Positions 46,363-59,560 of a DNA stretch of 64,000 nt are shown in pieces. The stretch spans positions 74,203,005 to 74,267,004 of the forward strand of contig NC_088300.1 in the NCBI RefSeq assembly GCF_032854445.1, read 5' to 3'. How positions within the stretch are numbered: the first letter of the stretch is position 1; the number at the start of each line of letters is the position of its first letter. The stretch comes from Liolophura sinensis. Lineage: Eukaryota > Mollusca > Polyplacophora > Chitonida > Chitonidae. The position numbers were made by a program, and so were the translations under genes. Under the pieces are notes generated by a model. That model saw only the letters and a program-made list of their open reading frames with translations, searched no databases and was not told the DNA's origin.

Positions 46363-49300
46363 GCATATTTTTTTAATAAGAATTAAAATAGCAACTGCTT
46401 AGCAAATGATATGTGAGGAAAAATTCATATAATATAGGCTACAATAATCTAAATAACCCTTTTATGGCGGATCTTCATGCCAGATGCGCCTTTTCAGTAT
46501 GCCATGATAGTATTTGAGACACATGCCTGAAATAAACACTCACTGAGGAAACTCCCGCGATGATAAGTGGTATCAAGGCTGCAATTCCCTAAAAACAGAA
46601 AGTGACACAAGAAAGCAAATATGGAGCATATAAATCGACACTACAGAGCATAATTAACACCTGAGTTAGAATGAAGAAGCATAGCTCCAAACAATAAGCC
46701 GATGCATGAAACGTCACAACTTGCACCTAATTGTAACAGGACAAATGATTTCCACCTGAACTGATATACAGATATGGGAGTATAAACTGCACTTGAGTTA
46801 CTTTACACGGGAACGGTGAGGTGATCTGGAAGCGAACAGGCATGGCACATAGTGTAGCTGTGTTGTACGTACTGATAAGAATAATAAGCGGGCAAATACC
46901 GTCCCGTGGTTCTGTTGTGTTTGGGGGAGCGGCGCAGCCTAGCCTAAATATTAGTTTGGTTACGGATATGTGATAGAAAGTACATGAAGTAAGGAATTGC
47001 TCTCGTCAACGGCTGGAGCCTGTTACATGCACTATTGCCTTTGGGTGAAGAGACGGTGAATTAGCCCGTCATCGTTTTTCTGAGGTGTCAAACCGCTCTG
47101 GCTTTGGGAAGATGCTACAGAAACATGCAGAGGTCAGGTGAGGGAGACAGGCCGCCCCTCAAATGGGGAGTGAAATTCAATAGGCTAGGTTAACAGGCCT
47201 CCGCGGCGTTGCCCTGGATACCTGCGACCCACGCTTGCGCAGTGCAGACAGTCTTCATCCGCTGCCAGTGGAGAGCTCTTCATCGACCCTGCTAACACAG
47301 TTACGGTGGAACCGCCAGAAACTGGTGTGAATTCCTGATAAATTCGGTTTTTCTGATTTGTACCCCCTTCGAGCTTTAAGGACCCACAAGCCCCAACCCG
47401 TATTATCATCAGTCAGTAGCCCTGCTCACTGGGCGTGTGTGTGTGTGCAGTATATATGCTCACAGCAGACTGTCCCATTGGTGAGTATATTCATTTAATT
47501 TAAATGTCATATATGCGTGCACGTGTTCTCCTATTCGCCGGTATTGGACACAGCATATGCGGACACATTAATTATGTAAAAGTTGTTTGCTTAATGATTA
47601 AGGAATGGCACAATGCTTGTTGCCTGTCCTGAATATGCCACAACCGATGCGCACAAAAATTTTTACACACCGTATTGTGGCTTACTGGGGCTGCCATTTG
47701 TTCCACGACTGATATATACCATAGGCGTCACTGCTAGCAGACGGTATCAGGTTAGATGGGGACTGTGTATTTACCCAGTATGAGCTGCCCACTACAGGCG
47801 TGAGTGGGACTTCACTGGGACATCCCTGGTCACATGGCTGAGGTCAGTAACTGATGTTGGCATCTTGTAAACACAAGCCTTGTGACTGGCCATGCCAGTG
47901 CTACGTGCTGATCGTTAACCCAGTAGCTGGCACATACAACGTAAGTAAGCAAGTATTTATCAGTCCATTAATCCTACATGGTCAAAAATGTATTTGGGAA
48001 AAGAATATATGGAATGTGTGATGGATATGTGATTAATTACACTCAATACCAAACAATGCATTCTGCGCATCTTAGCTCGCAGCGCTTGAAAATTGTTCTA
48101 ATGTTATACTGCATGTGGGAGTGATGTAAATGTTTGCCTTAAAATCTGATCCGATGTTTTGACGTACCTATAATCAACTTAGTCTTAGCCGAACACATGT
48201 GTGATATTTTCCATCCTATATGTGAAATGCGGTATGACCTTTGTATTGAAATATGTAACTTTGTGACGCTGATTAAGTTCTGCTGAGATATTCCCCAACA
48301 GGTATGCCAATAAACAAATATTGTGAATGTATGAATTGCAAATATGTAATTTACAGTTATTTATAAGGCCTTCATTGTTCATAGCTCAGTATATTGGTGA
48401 AAATGTAGGTCGACCGGACAGTGTGACCGTAAGTCCTCACACTGTGTGCTATGTTGTGCGGTATGGAAGGTGATGCCAAACCTCCTTACATTATATCCTC
48501 ATGTCACGTGACTAGATGGAATTAAAAGCGCATTTAGCATGCATGTCACATGTAACTTAAACTGACACCGCTGCATAGAGACGTGTGCATCTTCGTCAGC
48601 AGACATGGTACAAACCAAACCGGCCCCCCTTAAGATTAGAAGTCTTAATACTGGTAACAGAGTCACAGTGATATACTGACTATCCTCTTAAGACATGCGG
48701 CTGATCTGATGGAACCACGGCTTTACTTGCCTCTGGCAGACCACCAAACACGCTGTCTGATCTCTATTGCGAGACAGATTCCATCAGGGTGCTCGCCGAT
48801 AAAGACATCTTTGACTAAATTAAATTAAATGGCTAGATACGTCTGCATATCTCTTTTAACATTTGCTAAGTGTTTCCTGAGCAGATTCGGTCAAGGTGAA
48901 TTATATGAAACCCCGTAATGGGCACTAAAATTGTTCCTTATTCATGTCTAGTAGCCTGGCAGTTTCTGCAAAATGTGATATTTGTGTATGTATTTTCTTC
49001 ACATTGTTACACTCATAGTTTTGGTGATTTCACACTGTACTAGAGAATTTTTCACTTATTTGACGGCTGTCCTCTTTACATGGGAGGAGTAAATCGCAGT
49101 AAACAACCGCCCTTCGTTAGGCACATTAATTAGTCTTTGGGGGCAACAAATACTCCATGCGGCGCCTGCGCAAACGGTCTTAAAATATTCTGTTAGTTTT
49201 ATGAACAGGTGAATGCTACTTCGTTACTGTGTATTTATTTGATATATCCCCGTACAAAAATAGCCATATTGTCATCGTACATCATGATTGGAAGAGTCTC

Positions 49301-50663
49301 GCGAGAGTTCATTTGAAATTCGATCACGACACTGTGAGATGATCACCACAGAAACCTCATTGCAGCGGTAATTCTGACCTTCTATGTCTGGGACAGTTTT
49401 CGTGTAGTAATTATAATACCCTCATGGAAACGAATGTTCTGAATGACAATATTCAACAGAGCCATTCCTATACCAGCATATATAGACTAGCGTTAATTCG
49501 CCAACATGCACCACTTGTGTGTGTTTACTTGAGGGCGTTCTGTCGGTTCTCAAGCGATAGCACGAGTGCCTGATATTGAGGGAATAAAAAATGGCTTTGA
49601 TGTGGAAATGCTTGCCTCATCCCTTGGCAGGCTTCCCAAAATATTTTTTATAAAGGTATGGGCCGAAATGTTTAAAAAAAATTCTCAATATGAGACACGG
49701 AAACCCTGGAGAATAGAATAAAGCGTACTGGCACATCAGACATCGGAAGGAAGTATCAATGCCCTTTGTGTTCGCCACTGACGTTAGTAGCACGATAGCG
49801 GTTCTGGGTTTAGAGATACCGATCTAGTCATCGAAGCCAGGCATACCAGATAGCATTTACTGTGGGTTGTTACACGCTGAAGGCAAAACATAATGCAGGT
49901 GAACTATAACACCTTGTAGGTCGTGTACTTGCATCTAGAGCAATTCCTGTGGCACAGAAATCAAGGATTTCACACTTCTGAGGTTAACTAATACGTATGA
50001 GTAATTACAGGCTATAAATACAAACCTTTAGCCTCTGTAAAATGTTCGCGTTAGTCATGTCATATTAGTACATTATCATATCGCAACTGAATCTAATTAT
50101 GAATAAAGTAATATATCACATGTATTAGCAACATCAAAGTTAGGTGTGTAATAAACGAGATAATCACAACTAAGGGTCCACTGCTATCCTGGGGTGTGCG
50201 GCGTCAGCAGAAGAGAGACATAACTCCATCTCCCACTCAAATACCATAGCAGTGAGGCTTATAGTGTAGCAGATATGCAACGCAGTCCAAAATAAACCAA
50301 GAGTTTAGTCTGAGGTGATCCTTCTCATAAAACAGCAAGGTAACTACTGCTAAAGCAATTATTATCCATGAGCGCAGAAAGAACTCCGCTCGCTTAATGC
50401 CTTAGTTCCATTTACCTGTGAAGTTAAAATTTGTAAGCTAGCCATTGAGGATTAATCTGCTTCGGGTGGAAATAGGTGTGATCTAGTCCAAACTATACCC
50501 ACATACCCCAACGCCCATACACCCACATCCACACCCACCCTTAGTTCATGCGCTACTAAACGATTAGGCCCATATGCAGTCATTTGAGGGAAATCCCAAA
50601 AGGGAAAATCAAATGTATGGTCAGGTCAACGTGATGTTTTTCCAGTCAGAAACTTATAAGTTT
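46363..50663. other. Long intergenic stretch, nothing recognised
   Basis: A GC-richer patch at about 46900-47420 contains TTGCGCAGTGCAG and a 74-codon minus frame (47185-47409). It could be a promoter or first exon but shows no family. The rest is AT-rich, with no repeats that I could establish. Confidence 0.4.
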
Positions 50664-50706
50664 GATGGCTGCCGTCGTATGAAGTGAAATAGTCTTGAGT
50701 GCGGAA
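50664..50706 (+). mobile_element. SINE fragment
   Basis: GGCTGCCGTCGTATGAAGTG followed by AAATAGTCTTGAGTGCGG matches the core-to-end piece of the SINE family. Confidence 0.75.
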
Positions 50707-50819
50707 ATGTAGAAATGGCGAGTTAAGGAGAAGCTCTTGGTGGTATGTATGTGATATAAATGTATGCCGTACATATTATGAGTACTGGCCCGTGTTCTAT
50801 GCAAACGGCTCGATGTTGA

Positions 50820-51180
50820 CTGACAAAGTATTTCGGGCATATGGACCTTCACGTATGACAAAGTACTTCAAGGCCAAGGGGCCCTTATGAAAGACAAAGT
50901 ACTTGAAGGCTAGTGGCATTTTTAACAGACAAAGTAGTTCAGGGATTGGAGGCTTTATGGCAGACAGAGTAGTTCAGGACTAGGGGCATTTGTGGCAGAA
51001 AGAGTAGTTCATGACTTGGGGCTGTTATGGCAGAAAAAGTACGTGTAGTTCAGGGCTAGGCACATCTATGACATTACAAAGTAGCTAACGCTTGCACCTT
51101 TTATAGACAAGAAGTTCATTTGTAGGAACGTCTGTATCACACAAAGTAGTTCAGGTGTATGTACGTGTATGGCAGATTAG
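50820..51180. repeat. Degenerate 35-bp tandem repeat, about 9-10 units
   Basis: GACAAAGTA or a variant recurs at 50822, 50857, 50893, 50928, 50963 and 50998, followed by TTCAGGGCTAGGGGC-like sequence. Divergence grows toward the right. Confidence 0.88.
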
Positions 51181-52909
51181 ATATACTTTTTTATCAGACA
51201 ACATAATTGAGGTGGAAGCTCTTTGACAAAGTACAACAGACCATGATTTTGGGTAAACTAGGGGTATACATTACACTAGGGATTGCGACGAGGTGAGAGA
51301 TCAGGTATCAGGTATCAGTGTAAGACTACAGGAATTCAGACTGGACCAGGTACCACAGTATTGGTACGGATGTAAATGGAATCAGGTGAAAAGGTAAAGC
51401 TAGGGATGCAGATGAACTAAATTTTGAAGATGAAGCAAGGTTATGGACTTAGATCAGATCATGTATCAGGATAAAGGTAAAGATGCAAGTGAGATTAGGT
51501 AATGATGTTATGCTGTAAATGTAGACCTTTGAGTTTGTAATTTACCAGGTGAGATGAGTGATTCAGATGAAGCTAAGGGTTCATATAAAACATTATTCAG
51601 GCAAATGTATGTGATGGTGAGGAAAGAGTTTCATTTACGGAAATCTCCATCCGCATCATTGTATTGATAAGGTGAAAATAGGGTGACATTTCCACATAAT
51701 TGACCATGAAGATACATAAATTCAAGTGAATCATCTTGATCAAAGACTGAGATTGCGACTTCAGAAAATAAGCCGACAAAACTACCAAGCCATATACCAA
51801 GCCATGTATGTAGAAAATCAATTTACATATGACAGGCTCGAATAACTCAGGAGGTCAAACCACAAACCTAAGCAGAGCTTTCACTTTAAGGGCTCACTGT
51901 TCTGAAAATGAGACGTTGGGTTAAGTTAAGTGTACATGATGGATTGCTGAATATCCGCTTATTTTACAAAAAAATGGGACACTGACTAGGGAAAGTTTGA
52001 TAAGGGGCGGTGGGAGTCCATGATGGCATAATTCAAACGTAAATGAAAGGTATGCTGTTGTTTACACTGCAGTGATTAGTATCGTAATTTCGGTAAGTAT
52101 CGTAAATTCGGTAAAATGATAATGTTTTTCTCATCTCGAAACAGAAGAAACATGTTAAAAGTGAAGCATATCCATAATATTTCTTTCAAAATGATGTGAC
52201 TAATCGACGCTGTCATCAAAAATAACAGCCTGGGATTATACTTCGCCGAAGCCGCCACACTCCAAGCTATTTAAGGAGGTGCATTAAACTCACAAACGTG
52301 ACAGAAAAGGCGTTTATTGGCCGAGATAAGCTCATGCACTTACTTACACTTACTGATTTCTTCGTCATAATACTTCAGAGGTGCCAGCACTTTGTCGGAA
52401 TAGACTTGTTGGCCACTAGAATACACAGTATTTGTACACAAGCTTATGACTTCTTGCTGTCAAATGACTGAAAAATTATAAGTACGACATAAATCTCGAA
52501 GCCTACATCCAAACTAGACAAGGTTGACCTTTTGAACCTACAGGTGCGATGCTTAACCTCAGTACTGTTGTCCTCGTGTGGATTTATTTAATGCGCATGT
52601 GTCTATAAAATTGTTTCCGGTGTAGGTTAGAATCATCTTGTCCATACTATAGCTAAGACAATGTATGTGTATAAAGTATTAATAGAACCAACGACTGATG
52701 CACAGTTTGGTTTGTTTTTGTAACATCACTTCCTTCCTCAGCACCGTGATCCCAGTGACATCGGCATCAACATTTCTGTACAAAATGTGCTAGTGGTAGC
52801 AATGCTGTAAACGGAATGTTAGAGAGCAGCGCGTGCGTTGTAAGGAGTATGAATATGAATTGTTCGGCCGCGGTTTATGTCAGGAGATTTACCAAGTAGC
52901 TGTTGAAGG
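51181..52909. other. Intergenic, nothing recognised
   Basis: The part at 51280-51560 is rich in GATGAAGC, CAGGTATCAG and similar words, and may be a very old repeat. No gene signals. Confidence 0.4.
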
Positions 52910-53032
52910 GCAGAGGTGTTTTCCGGGCTACATGTATGTCCGCTTTCGTTTACCTAAACTCCCGATCACCGTCATATAAGTGCAAAAAGTTTTATTATGG
53001 CGTTAACAGCAAACAAATAATAAATAAGTATC
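52910..53032 (+). mobile_element. Decayed SINE 3' fragment
   Basis: TTTTCCGGGCT, then CGATCACCGTCATATAAGTG, a GGCGTTAACAGCAAACAAAT segment and an AAAT-type tail follow the family order with many changes. Confidence 0.6.
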
Positions 53033-54248
53033 TTTCAGGATATAGTATTAAATCTGAAGTGCGATGTCGGTATAGAAACGGTTTATATTAGCTTAAGTAA
53101 TGTGTTTGCAGTCGAATAAAATTATAATAGTCTAGAAGTTTGAGAAGTCATATCAAGGCTGCCTCATGGTATATCTTTCAAGCTATAGACAAGAACAAGG
53201 TGATCTCTCATGTAACAGGTCAAACTGAAAAAAGGGTATAATACGGGTAAATCACATTTTAAGAAATACCGGGATATATGATGGCTAAATTGCAATCTAG
53301 GAAACACAACTAGTTATATGATGGGTAAATCTGGGACTTTTACCTCGGGCACACAACACATGGGTTATTGCGTATTTGATGTGCCAGTCTATAAGATGGT
53401 CAACATGTGTTATCTTTTTTTCTAGAAATATCCGAAGGCCATCAGGAAAGCTGTAGAGCTAAATTAGGGGCATCTGCAACTTATTACTATGTTGCGATCG
53501 TTTAGTACAGTGGCAGTATGATTAGCTCTGTACAGTTATATGGGGAAAACTGCGCTGTGAGTTATTCCGGTATTTGGTAGGAAAATAATATCAGAATTTG
53601 GGGTAAATCGGCCATAGCGTTAAATGAACGTTTTAGAAGCCACGAGAAAATGAATGCATCGGCTTAACTTTCACACAACAACGTAAGCGAAATGCTCTAA
53701 AGGAAGTGGAAAACTTGTAAAATGTAAATAATTCATATTATTCATGTTTTGTTATCCTTTCACATATCCGAAATAAGTGCAATTTATCGCGGAAAGGGAT
53801 CCTTATGACTAAAGTGTACAGAGATCGAACCCTGAAAAATGTATCCAATCACCATTAAAGCTGTAATCTTTTTTTTGTACAATTTCTCATGTATAGCCCA
53901 ATATTTCAATGTTATAGATTTCCTGCTTTTTCTTAGGTACCAATTACTCTGTATGGACGACAACTATGGACCGAAGACTATCGAGATATTGGTCTCATTT
54001 GCAATTAGCTCCAATCCATAACATTACCATTTTCGTCATATTCCTATCAGGGATTTAGGTAGTTTGTTTCCAGACATATTCCTGTCTCCTATAAAATCTC
54101 ATCAGGACATCGATTTGAGATATGCCTACGTTATAGGGCGGCAAACACCAATCAGATGAGGCCAGCACATATGGGCCTGGTAGACTACTGAATGGGCAAT
54201 CATAAAAATACCCAATGATAAAGAGTTTACCTACAGGATATTGGGACT
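53033..54248. other. Upstream region of sHSP 2, nothing firm
   Basis: AT-rich and without a recognised repeat. It may contain the first exon and promoter of the downstream gene, which I cannot locate. Confidence 0.4.
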
Positions 54249-54294
54249 GGGAAAGCGGGATGGAAAAGCGGGATGGAAAAGCGGGATGGAAAAG
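54249..54294. repeat. 13-bp tandem repeat, 3.5 units
   Basis: GGAAAAGCGGGAT is repeated. It is a purine-rich stretch about 250 bp before the coding start of the second sHSP gene. Confidence 0.93.
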
Positions 54295-54548
54295 ATTTCT
54301 TGCAGCCTTTACTCTTCCCTGTTTAGGGATCAAACAAATGTGTAATTTAAGGAGTAAGCGTGTTCCTTCATAAGATTTCTTTGTTTCTATTTGAAATCAG
54401 GAGTCTGTTGTTAACAATGTCTGTTTATATTATTTATATACCTCACTAGAAGTTTTAAGCTTAGTAGCATATTCTTTTGGGAAAATACATTCACACAGCT
54501 GTTTTGATTGGTATTTTCAGTTGACCGAAACCAGGACAGTTAGCCAGT

Positions 54549-55553
54549 ATGGCGAGATACCGATCCGAGGTTCATATTCCCATCAAGCAGGACAACCTAA
54601 GCTTCCAGGATAGGCAGATCCAGAGGTGGGACGATGTGGAGTCACGAATGGACCAGAAAAGGAAGGAATGGGAAAGTGAGTTCGAAAAAATGCGTAGAGA
54701 CTTCTTCACATTAAGTCCAATGGAGAATAATACAAATACGACCACCAAACTAGACACCCTAAAACCTTTATATGAAGTTGACAGCCATGGACAAGAAATT
54801 TTCAAAATTCGATTTGACGTGAAAGAATTTAGACCGGAAGAAGTACAGGTTAAGGTTCAGAATAATAAATTACTGGTTAATGCTCGTCACGAAGAGAAAA
54901 CCAACCGGTCCACTGTGAGTAGGGAGTATAGTCGCCAGGTGGACATTCCTACCAACGTGGACCAAGATCGTCTCCAATGTGTCCTCAGTAAAGACGGAGT
55001 CTTGTCAGTCGAAGCACCAGTTTTAAACAGGCGGTTAGGGCAACCTGCCACCATTTTGCCTATCCGCTCTGGCGAAATGCCACAGCTGGAAACAGCCATG
55101 TATATACCTAGTGAAAACGCTCCGGTGCCCAGAGGCGACATGACATCGAGCAGAACCCCTATCGTCACTGAGCCAGACGGCTCAAGAAAGTTAAAGCTAG
55201 AGGTAGATGTTGGAGAATTCCGTCCAGAGGAAGTCGTTGTGAAAACCATAGATAAGAAAGTAGTGGTGACTGCCTCACACGAGGAGACGCAGGGCGGGCG
55301 AAGGATGAGCAAGTCCTTCAACAAGGAGTATGAGTTACCCGACAGTGTGGATCCAATGACAGTTAACGCTTACATGCAGGAGAATGGCAGGCTCATCATT
55401 GAGGCGCCAATCAAGTCTGTGGGTAAATCAGCGTACAGCGTGTCTCAGACACACGATACTAAGCGGGTTGTAGTCACCAGAGAGTCGACTGTTACATCAA
55501 CAACCAACACCAGCAAACCCCTCTTCACCATCAGTGTCCATCGCCGACAGTGA
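54549..55553 (+). CDS. Double alpha-crystallin-domain small heat-shock protein (sHSP 2)
   Basis: An intact 334-residue small heat-shock protein, expected to be an oligomeric ATP-independent holdase in the cytosol. The charged N-terminal segment (KRKEWESEFEKMRRDFFTL, residues 37-55) matches the paralogue at 38863. The first alpha-crystallin domain spans about 83-157 (IFKIRFDVKEFRPEEVQVKV ... GVLSVEAP). A roughly 55-residue linker is followed by a second domain at about 213-288 (KLKLEVDVGEFRPEEVVVKT ... GRLIIEAP). Both domains carry the F-x-P-E-E signature and a G-x-L-x-x-EAP end. The tail has an I-S-V (I-x-V) motif at 328-330, used in this family to dock neighbouring subunits. The coding region has no intron. 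An acceptor, GTATTTTCAG ending at 54520, lies 28 nt before the ATG, so the gene probably has a 5' UTR intron like its paralogue. About 15 kb separates the two genes on the same strand. Double-domain sHSPs are documented in flatworms; naming a precise orthologue needs a database search. Confidence 0.93.
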   Translation: MARYRSEVHIPIKQDNLSFQDRQIQRWDDVESRMDQKRKEWESEFEKMRRDFFTLSPMENNTNTTTKLDTLKPLYEVDSHGQEIFKIRFDVKEFRPEEVQVKVQNNKLLVNARHEEKTNRSTVSREYSRQVDIPTNVDQDRLQCVLSKDGVLSVEAPVLNRRLGQPATILPIRSGEMPQLETAMYIPSENAPVPRGDMTSSRTPIVTEPDGSRKLKLEVDVGEFRPEEVVVKTIDKKVVVTASHEETQGGRRMSKSFNKEYELPDSVDPMTVNAYMQENGRLIIEAPIKSVGKSAYSVSQTHDTKRVVVTRESTVTSTTNTSKPLFTISVHRRQ

Positions 55554-57181
55554 AAACCTTGTCTTTGTTGATAACTTCCGGCTTCCGTGATCCAAAGCTC
55601 CGGTTGACGCATGCCAGTTGTCGTAAAATGATACTTTAAAATTTACAATTGCCACGAGACTGTTGTCGCTGTTATGCAACAGTATGTTTGTGTTGTGATT
55701 TTGTCAATGCTATAACAAGGTCATCAAGTGTTTGTGGTTTTAGTAATCAGCCCTGTCATGTTTGCAAAAGGTTACAATGTGTCCAGTTGAAAATGTTAAT
55801 CCTCCTGTAAATGAAAGTATTTAAAATTAGGATGCTGATGACGTCATGCAAATACGACATAATTGCAGTATTGCTGTCATGAGAACTTTGGCTGGTCCCA
55901 GTCTCACTACTTGTGAAATCATTTATTTTGAGTGGGTAAGATACAAGGATAACAACGGTAACAACGGTTTCCATTAAGGAACATTTTGTAACAAAGGGAA
56001 TGAGCCATGGATGTGTTAGATAACTGGTCACTGCGTACAAAATGGCCGGTAAAGCCTTCTGCCAAAAAGACCATGATTTGGTTTTCTTAAGAAAGATATA
56101 GTTTAAGTAAGTGTTGTAGCTCTACTGGCCATACCCTGCGTCGTAAAAGGCAAACTATGCGGTGGTGTTTAGTTTCCGTGGATTTGTGCCAAAAGTTGTT
56201 AACGTATGTGCAACAAGCAGGCTGTAAAGAAGGACTCGATGTGCAGGAAAGTCATGTCCGCCAGCTGTCAGCGTAGGGATACACAATGTACACTGTGCGC
56301 ATAGCTGCCAAACATTTGGCGAAACAGTCCTCCAAATCTACCAACAAAGACCTGGAAAAATGACAAGCCAAAGGGCTGAGTACATCTTTTTATGTTTGAC
56401 AGAAGGGTTCCCAGTTGTGAAGTATAATTGAGCTATCTATTCCATCAACTCTGTGGTATTTTTGGCACCGTTTGTATGTGTGCTGTTTTGAAATGGTATC
56501 AAGGTACTGTGGTAGTTAAGGTAATTTGAAATTCCGGTATCTTCAAAACCTTATTAAGGGGCATGGGGGTTTCAAACACCTGCTACCTTGTGAAATGAGC
56601 ACTGCAACAATATGTCTAATCTATCTTGCACTCGTGGTTTATGACATCCGCATTACTCTATACTCAGGTCGTGTGTTCTACCATGAACCTTAATAAGTCA
56701 TGTAAGCTGTATCCACGTTGTAAAGTGATGATTAATGGAAATCTTAGCTCGTTGAACACAATGCCAGATTCGACCACCTGGAATGAGCCCTAAATGTAAA
56801 ACGGTAAACAGGTGTCTAAATATGAATACTCTTGTTTATCATTAAGAACCGGGCTCTACCGAGTTAGCCACGTCACCATGGGAGTTTTGAAATGTTAATG
56901 AGCTTAGGTTAAACTCACTGCTTTACAAGATGGTTGCGGGCCTGTAGACGGCTGAATGAAAAGGCACTGCTTAAGCACTCCGAAGCATTGCAACAGTTAT
57001 CGAACCTATTTGCCCCAGGCTACGCGGAGGGAAACTAGCATATACACATTATTGTCCCTACTATCGACTTGCTTAACTGCTGAAGCGTATGCAAAGAATT
57101 TAATCAACGCTTTGACTGCTATTCTGGTACTATATTCTTCTGAATTTTGGCTGGTGTCATTAAAAGCAAACTTGAACGAAA
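55554..57181. other. 3' flank of sHSP 2 and unassigned sequence
   Basis: No AATAAA was seen in the first 500 bp after the stop. A consensus CRE (TGACGTCA, 55839-55846) overlaps an octamer ATGCAAAT (55846-55853). Otherwise nothing recognised. Confidence 0.45.
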
Positions 57182-57226
57182 TAAAAAAAAAAACAATAAA
57201 AAAAAAAGAGAGAGAGAGAAAAAAAA
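57182..57226. repeat. Poly(A) / (GA)n simple repeat
   Basis: Runs of A interrupted by single bases, followed by five to six GA units and more A. Confidence 0.95.
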
Positions 57227-58168
57227 CGCATTAGCTTACACCAAAGGTGCCATATGAAAAAACGTTTATTAGGCTTAGATTCTCTAGCGCAGAGTTAAAA
57301 TCTGTGGTACCCTCTTTTCCCTCGTGTTTTTATGTATTTGGAGTGGAATTTATCTGTTTACTGACCTTTTCTTGGCAGTGAAATAGGAACAAGATAGATT
57401 CGTTTTAATTGATATTTATTGGATCAGCATCCATGGCTATAGAAATAAATAAGGCACATAAGGAACTGAATTTAAACTCCTCATATATGTAACTGACACG
57501 GTATGACTAGCAGTTTCCGGTCAAGCTTGAGCTATATAAACCTGCAATCAGTTTTACCTCAAGTGTCCAGTTTAAGACATTTGCAATGATTACCATGATC
57601 TATTATAACATTTATACTTTTTCCACAGTAAATTCTTGATATGTAATTTTTTGTAGTAAAATTTCAGATAGCGACCAACGACGCGCCATATTAACAGTCG
57701 GGCCTTGTGCCTCGTGGAGATGATTCTTTTTTTGATTTTGCAGTGAGAACATATCGGAAGGCGGCGTAGTTCCGTACAAAACACTGTAACTGTGTACACA
57801 TTGTGTGTACTGAGCACATGTATCTAAATATAGAAACTAGGCTGGACAAAATATATGTATTTCTGAGCCCCTGTTTTTAGGCAGTTTCACCTTTAGCATT
57901 TACTTTGTCTCTGGTGAGAGGTACAGTACATCGTGAATGATGCCAAACTTAGTTTAGACGTTAGCCAGTGTAAAGAGTAGACGTATAAAGTGTCCCTAGT
58001 GAGCATGTATCAGTGTAGAAATGATAACATTAAGGTTAGTGATTCTTTTATCGGACGAGGGTTATTAGATTTCCACTTGGTGTTGTATAAGAAAAATATC
58101 TGAAATTCCTGAGTCCGTTGGCTATGAGCGTAGGTCGACGATAGCCCAGCTTCCTCCTCGACCATGTA
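57227..58168. other. Intergenic, nothing recognised
   Basis: No supported features. Confidence 0.5.
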
Positions 58169-58217
58169 CCCCCCCTCCCTCCTCCCTCATTCCTCTCCCC
58201 TCTCCCCCTTCCCTTTA
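58169..58217. repeat. Polypyrimidine tract (C/T only, one interruption)
   Basis: About 49 bases of C and T on the plus strand, with one A at 58189. Such tracts can form triplex DNA or act as splice-acceptor tracts. Confidence 0.9.
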
Positions 58218-59560
58218 CCATCTAGCCCGTGGCTCTTTTTCCCCCACACGGATGCACTTGGTTTCTTATTCTCGCAAGTAGGCCTACCCCCAGAGTATAA
58301 TATTGCCGGTACATCGTCTTCGTCAGAACACCTTGTTATTGCCACAATATAAACCCCGCCCTTATTGTTTATTGCATTTGGTTTCGATCACACTGTAAGG
58401 TGTACTTCCGTTCTAAATGTGTATTCGCTGTGTGATGCCAATCCGATCCTGATTGCCCACCCAGAGAATGTCCGCCAGTTTTGTTCTTTACCGACCGTTA
58501 CACTATATATGCTATCTCCGCTGAGCTTAAGTCGTTTCGTTTGTTGTTTGTGGTTATATTTTGAGTACTGTTGAGATTTTATTTCATGTTTTATTATTTG
58601 TGGTAATGTGGAAATTCCTGTTCAGTTCCAATCGTCCTATTTATTTTCCCATGCGATGAAGTTGGACATTAGCTTGGAGAGATAATATGTTGAACTGATA
58701 ATAAACTAAATTAAGAGTCATTTTCAACACTTTCACGGCATTGTACCAATAACAATGAAAAATACATAGAGATATATTTATTTGTATTATCGTATGCCTT
58801 GTTAAGCCACCTTACTCTTCGGTGATCACCTTTTCAAAAGCTATTTGTTCTCCATATTTATTTCTCTAATGCACCGATACTTGTGTTTTCTGGCTATTAA
58901 AGTTAACACTGGATTCAAGCCTTCCTTTTCTTCACGCCTTGTATATTTTCGTTCACTTGATATAACTGATACATGTATACTATTGACAGCGATATTGCGA
59001 TGTCATTTTACACTGGCCCATGCGGATATTCACTGAATGACCGATTTTAAGAGATATTATGCCTTGGTTTGTAGCAGTCCAAATACAATTATAAACGTAA
59101 ATGCACAATTCAAATGGGTTATAAAACAGTTGTTTAGACAGTTATTTAGGTATTACTTTGTTTGATGTAAAGTATCAGACATGTTAGGAAGCACACAGCT
59201 GTGGTGTGTTGCTTTGGAGTAGAAATATTGTGATACTAAGAACTCAGCGCTTGGCATGGCTGTCGGTGTCCTCAGTCCAGTGAGTTACCATTAACCTGGA
59301 CATAACGTCACTGTGCTGAGTCATTGTCTGATTGCCGCGGACAAAAGATCACAAGTGATGGTCATTACGAACATTAGTTAACCTATTGCAGACCAGGCAC
59401 TTACCTTAGAAAATTTTTATTTTAATACACAGAGTTGCCCTAGACAAACATGACAGAACTGAAAATCGCTTAATTTAAAAAATAAACTCAGGAATTATAC
59501 CACAAGTGAAGAGTAAATCTGACTTAAGTCTAAGAGTGATCCTGAGGTCAGGGATCCAGG
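58218..59560. other. Intergenic, nothing recognised
   Basis: Open frames at 58164-58574 and 58845-59036 show no recognisable motif. Confidence 0.45.

Noticed and set aside
47185-47409. 74-codon minus frame in a GC-richer patch
   Set aside because: GC-rich sequence has fewer stops by chance and no motif is visible.
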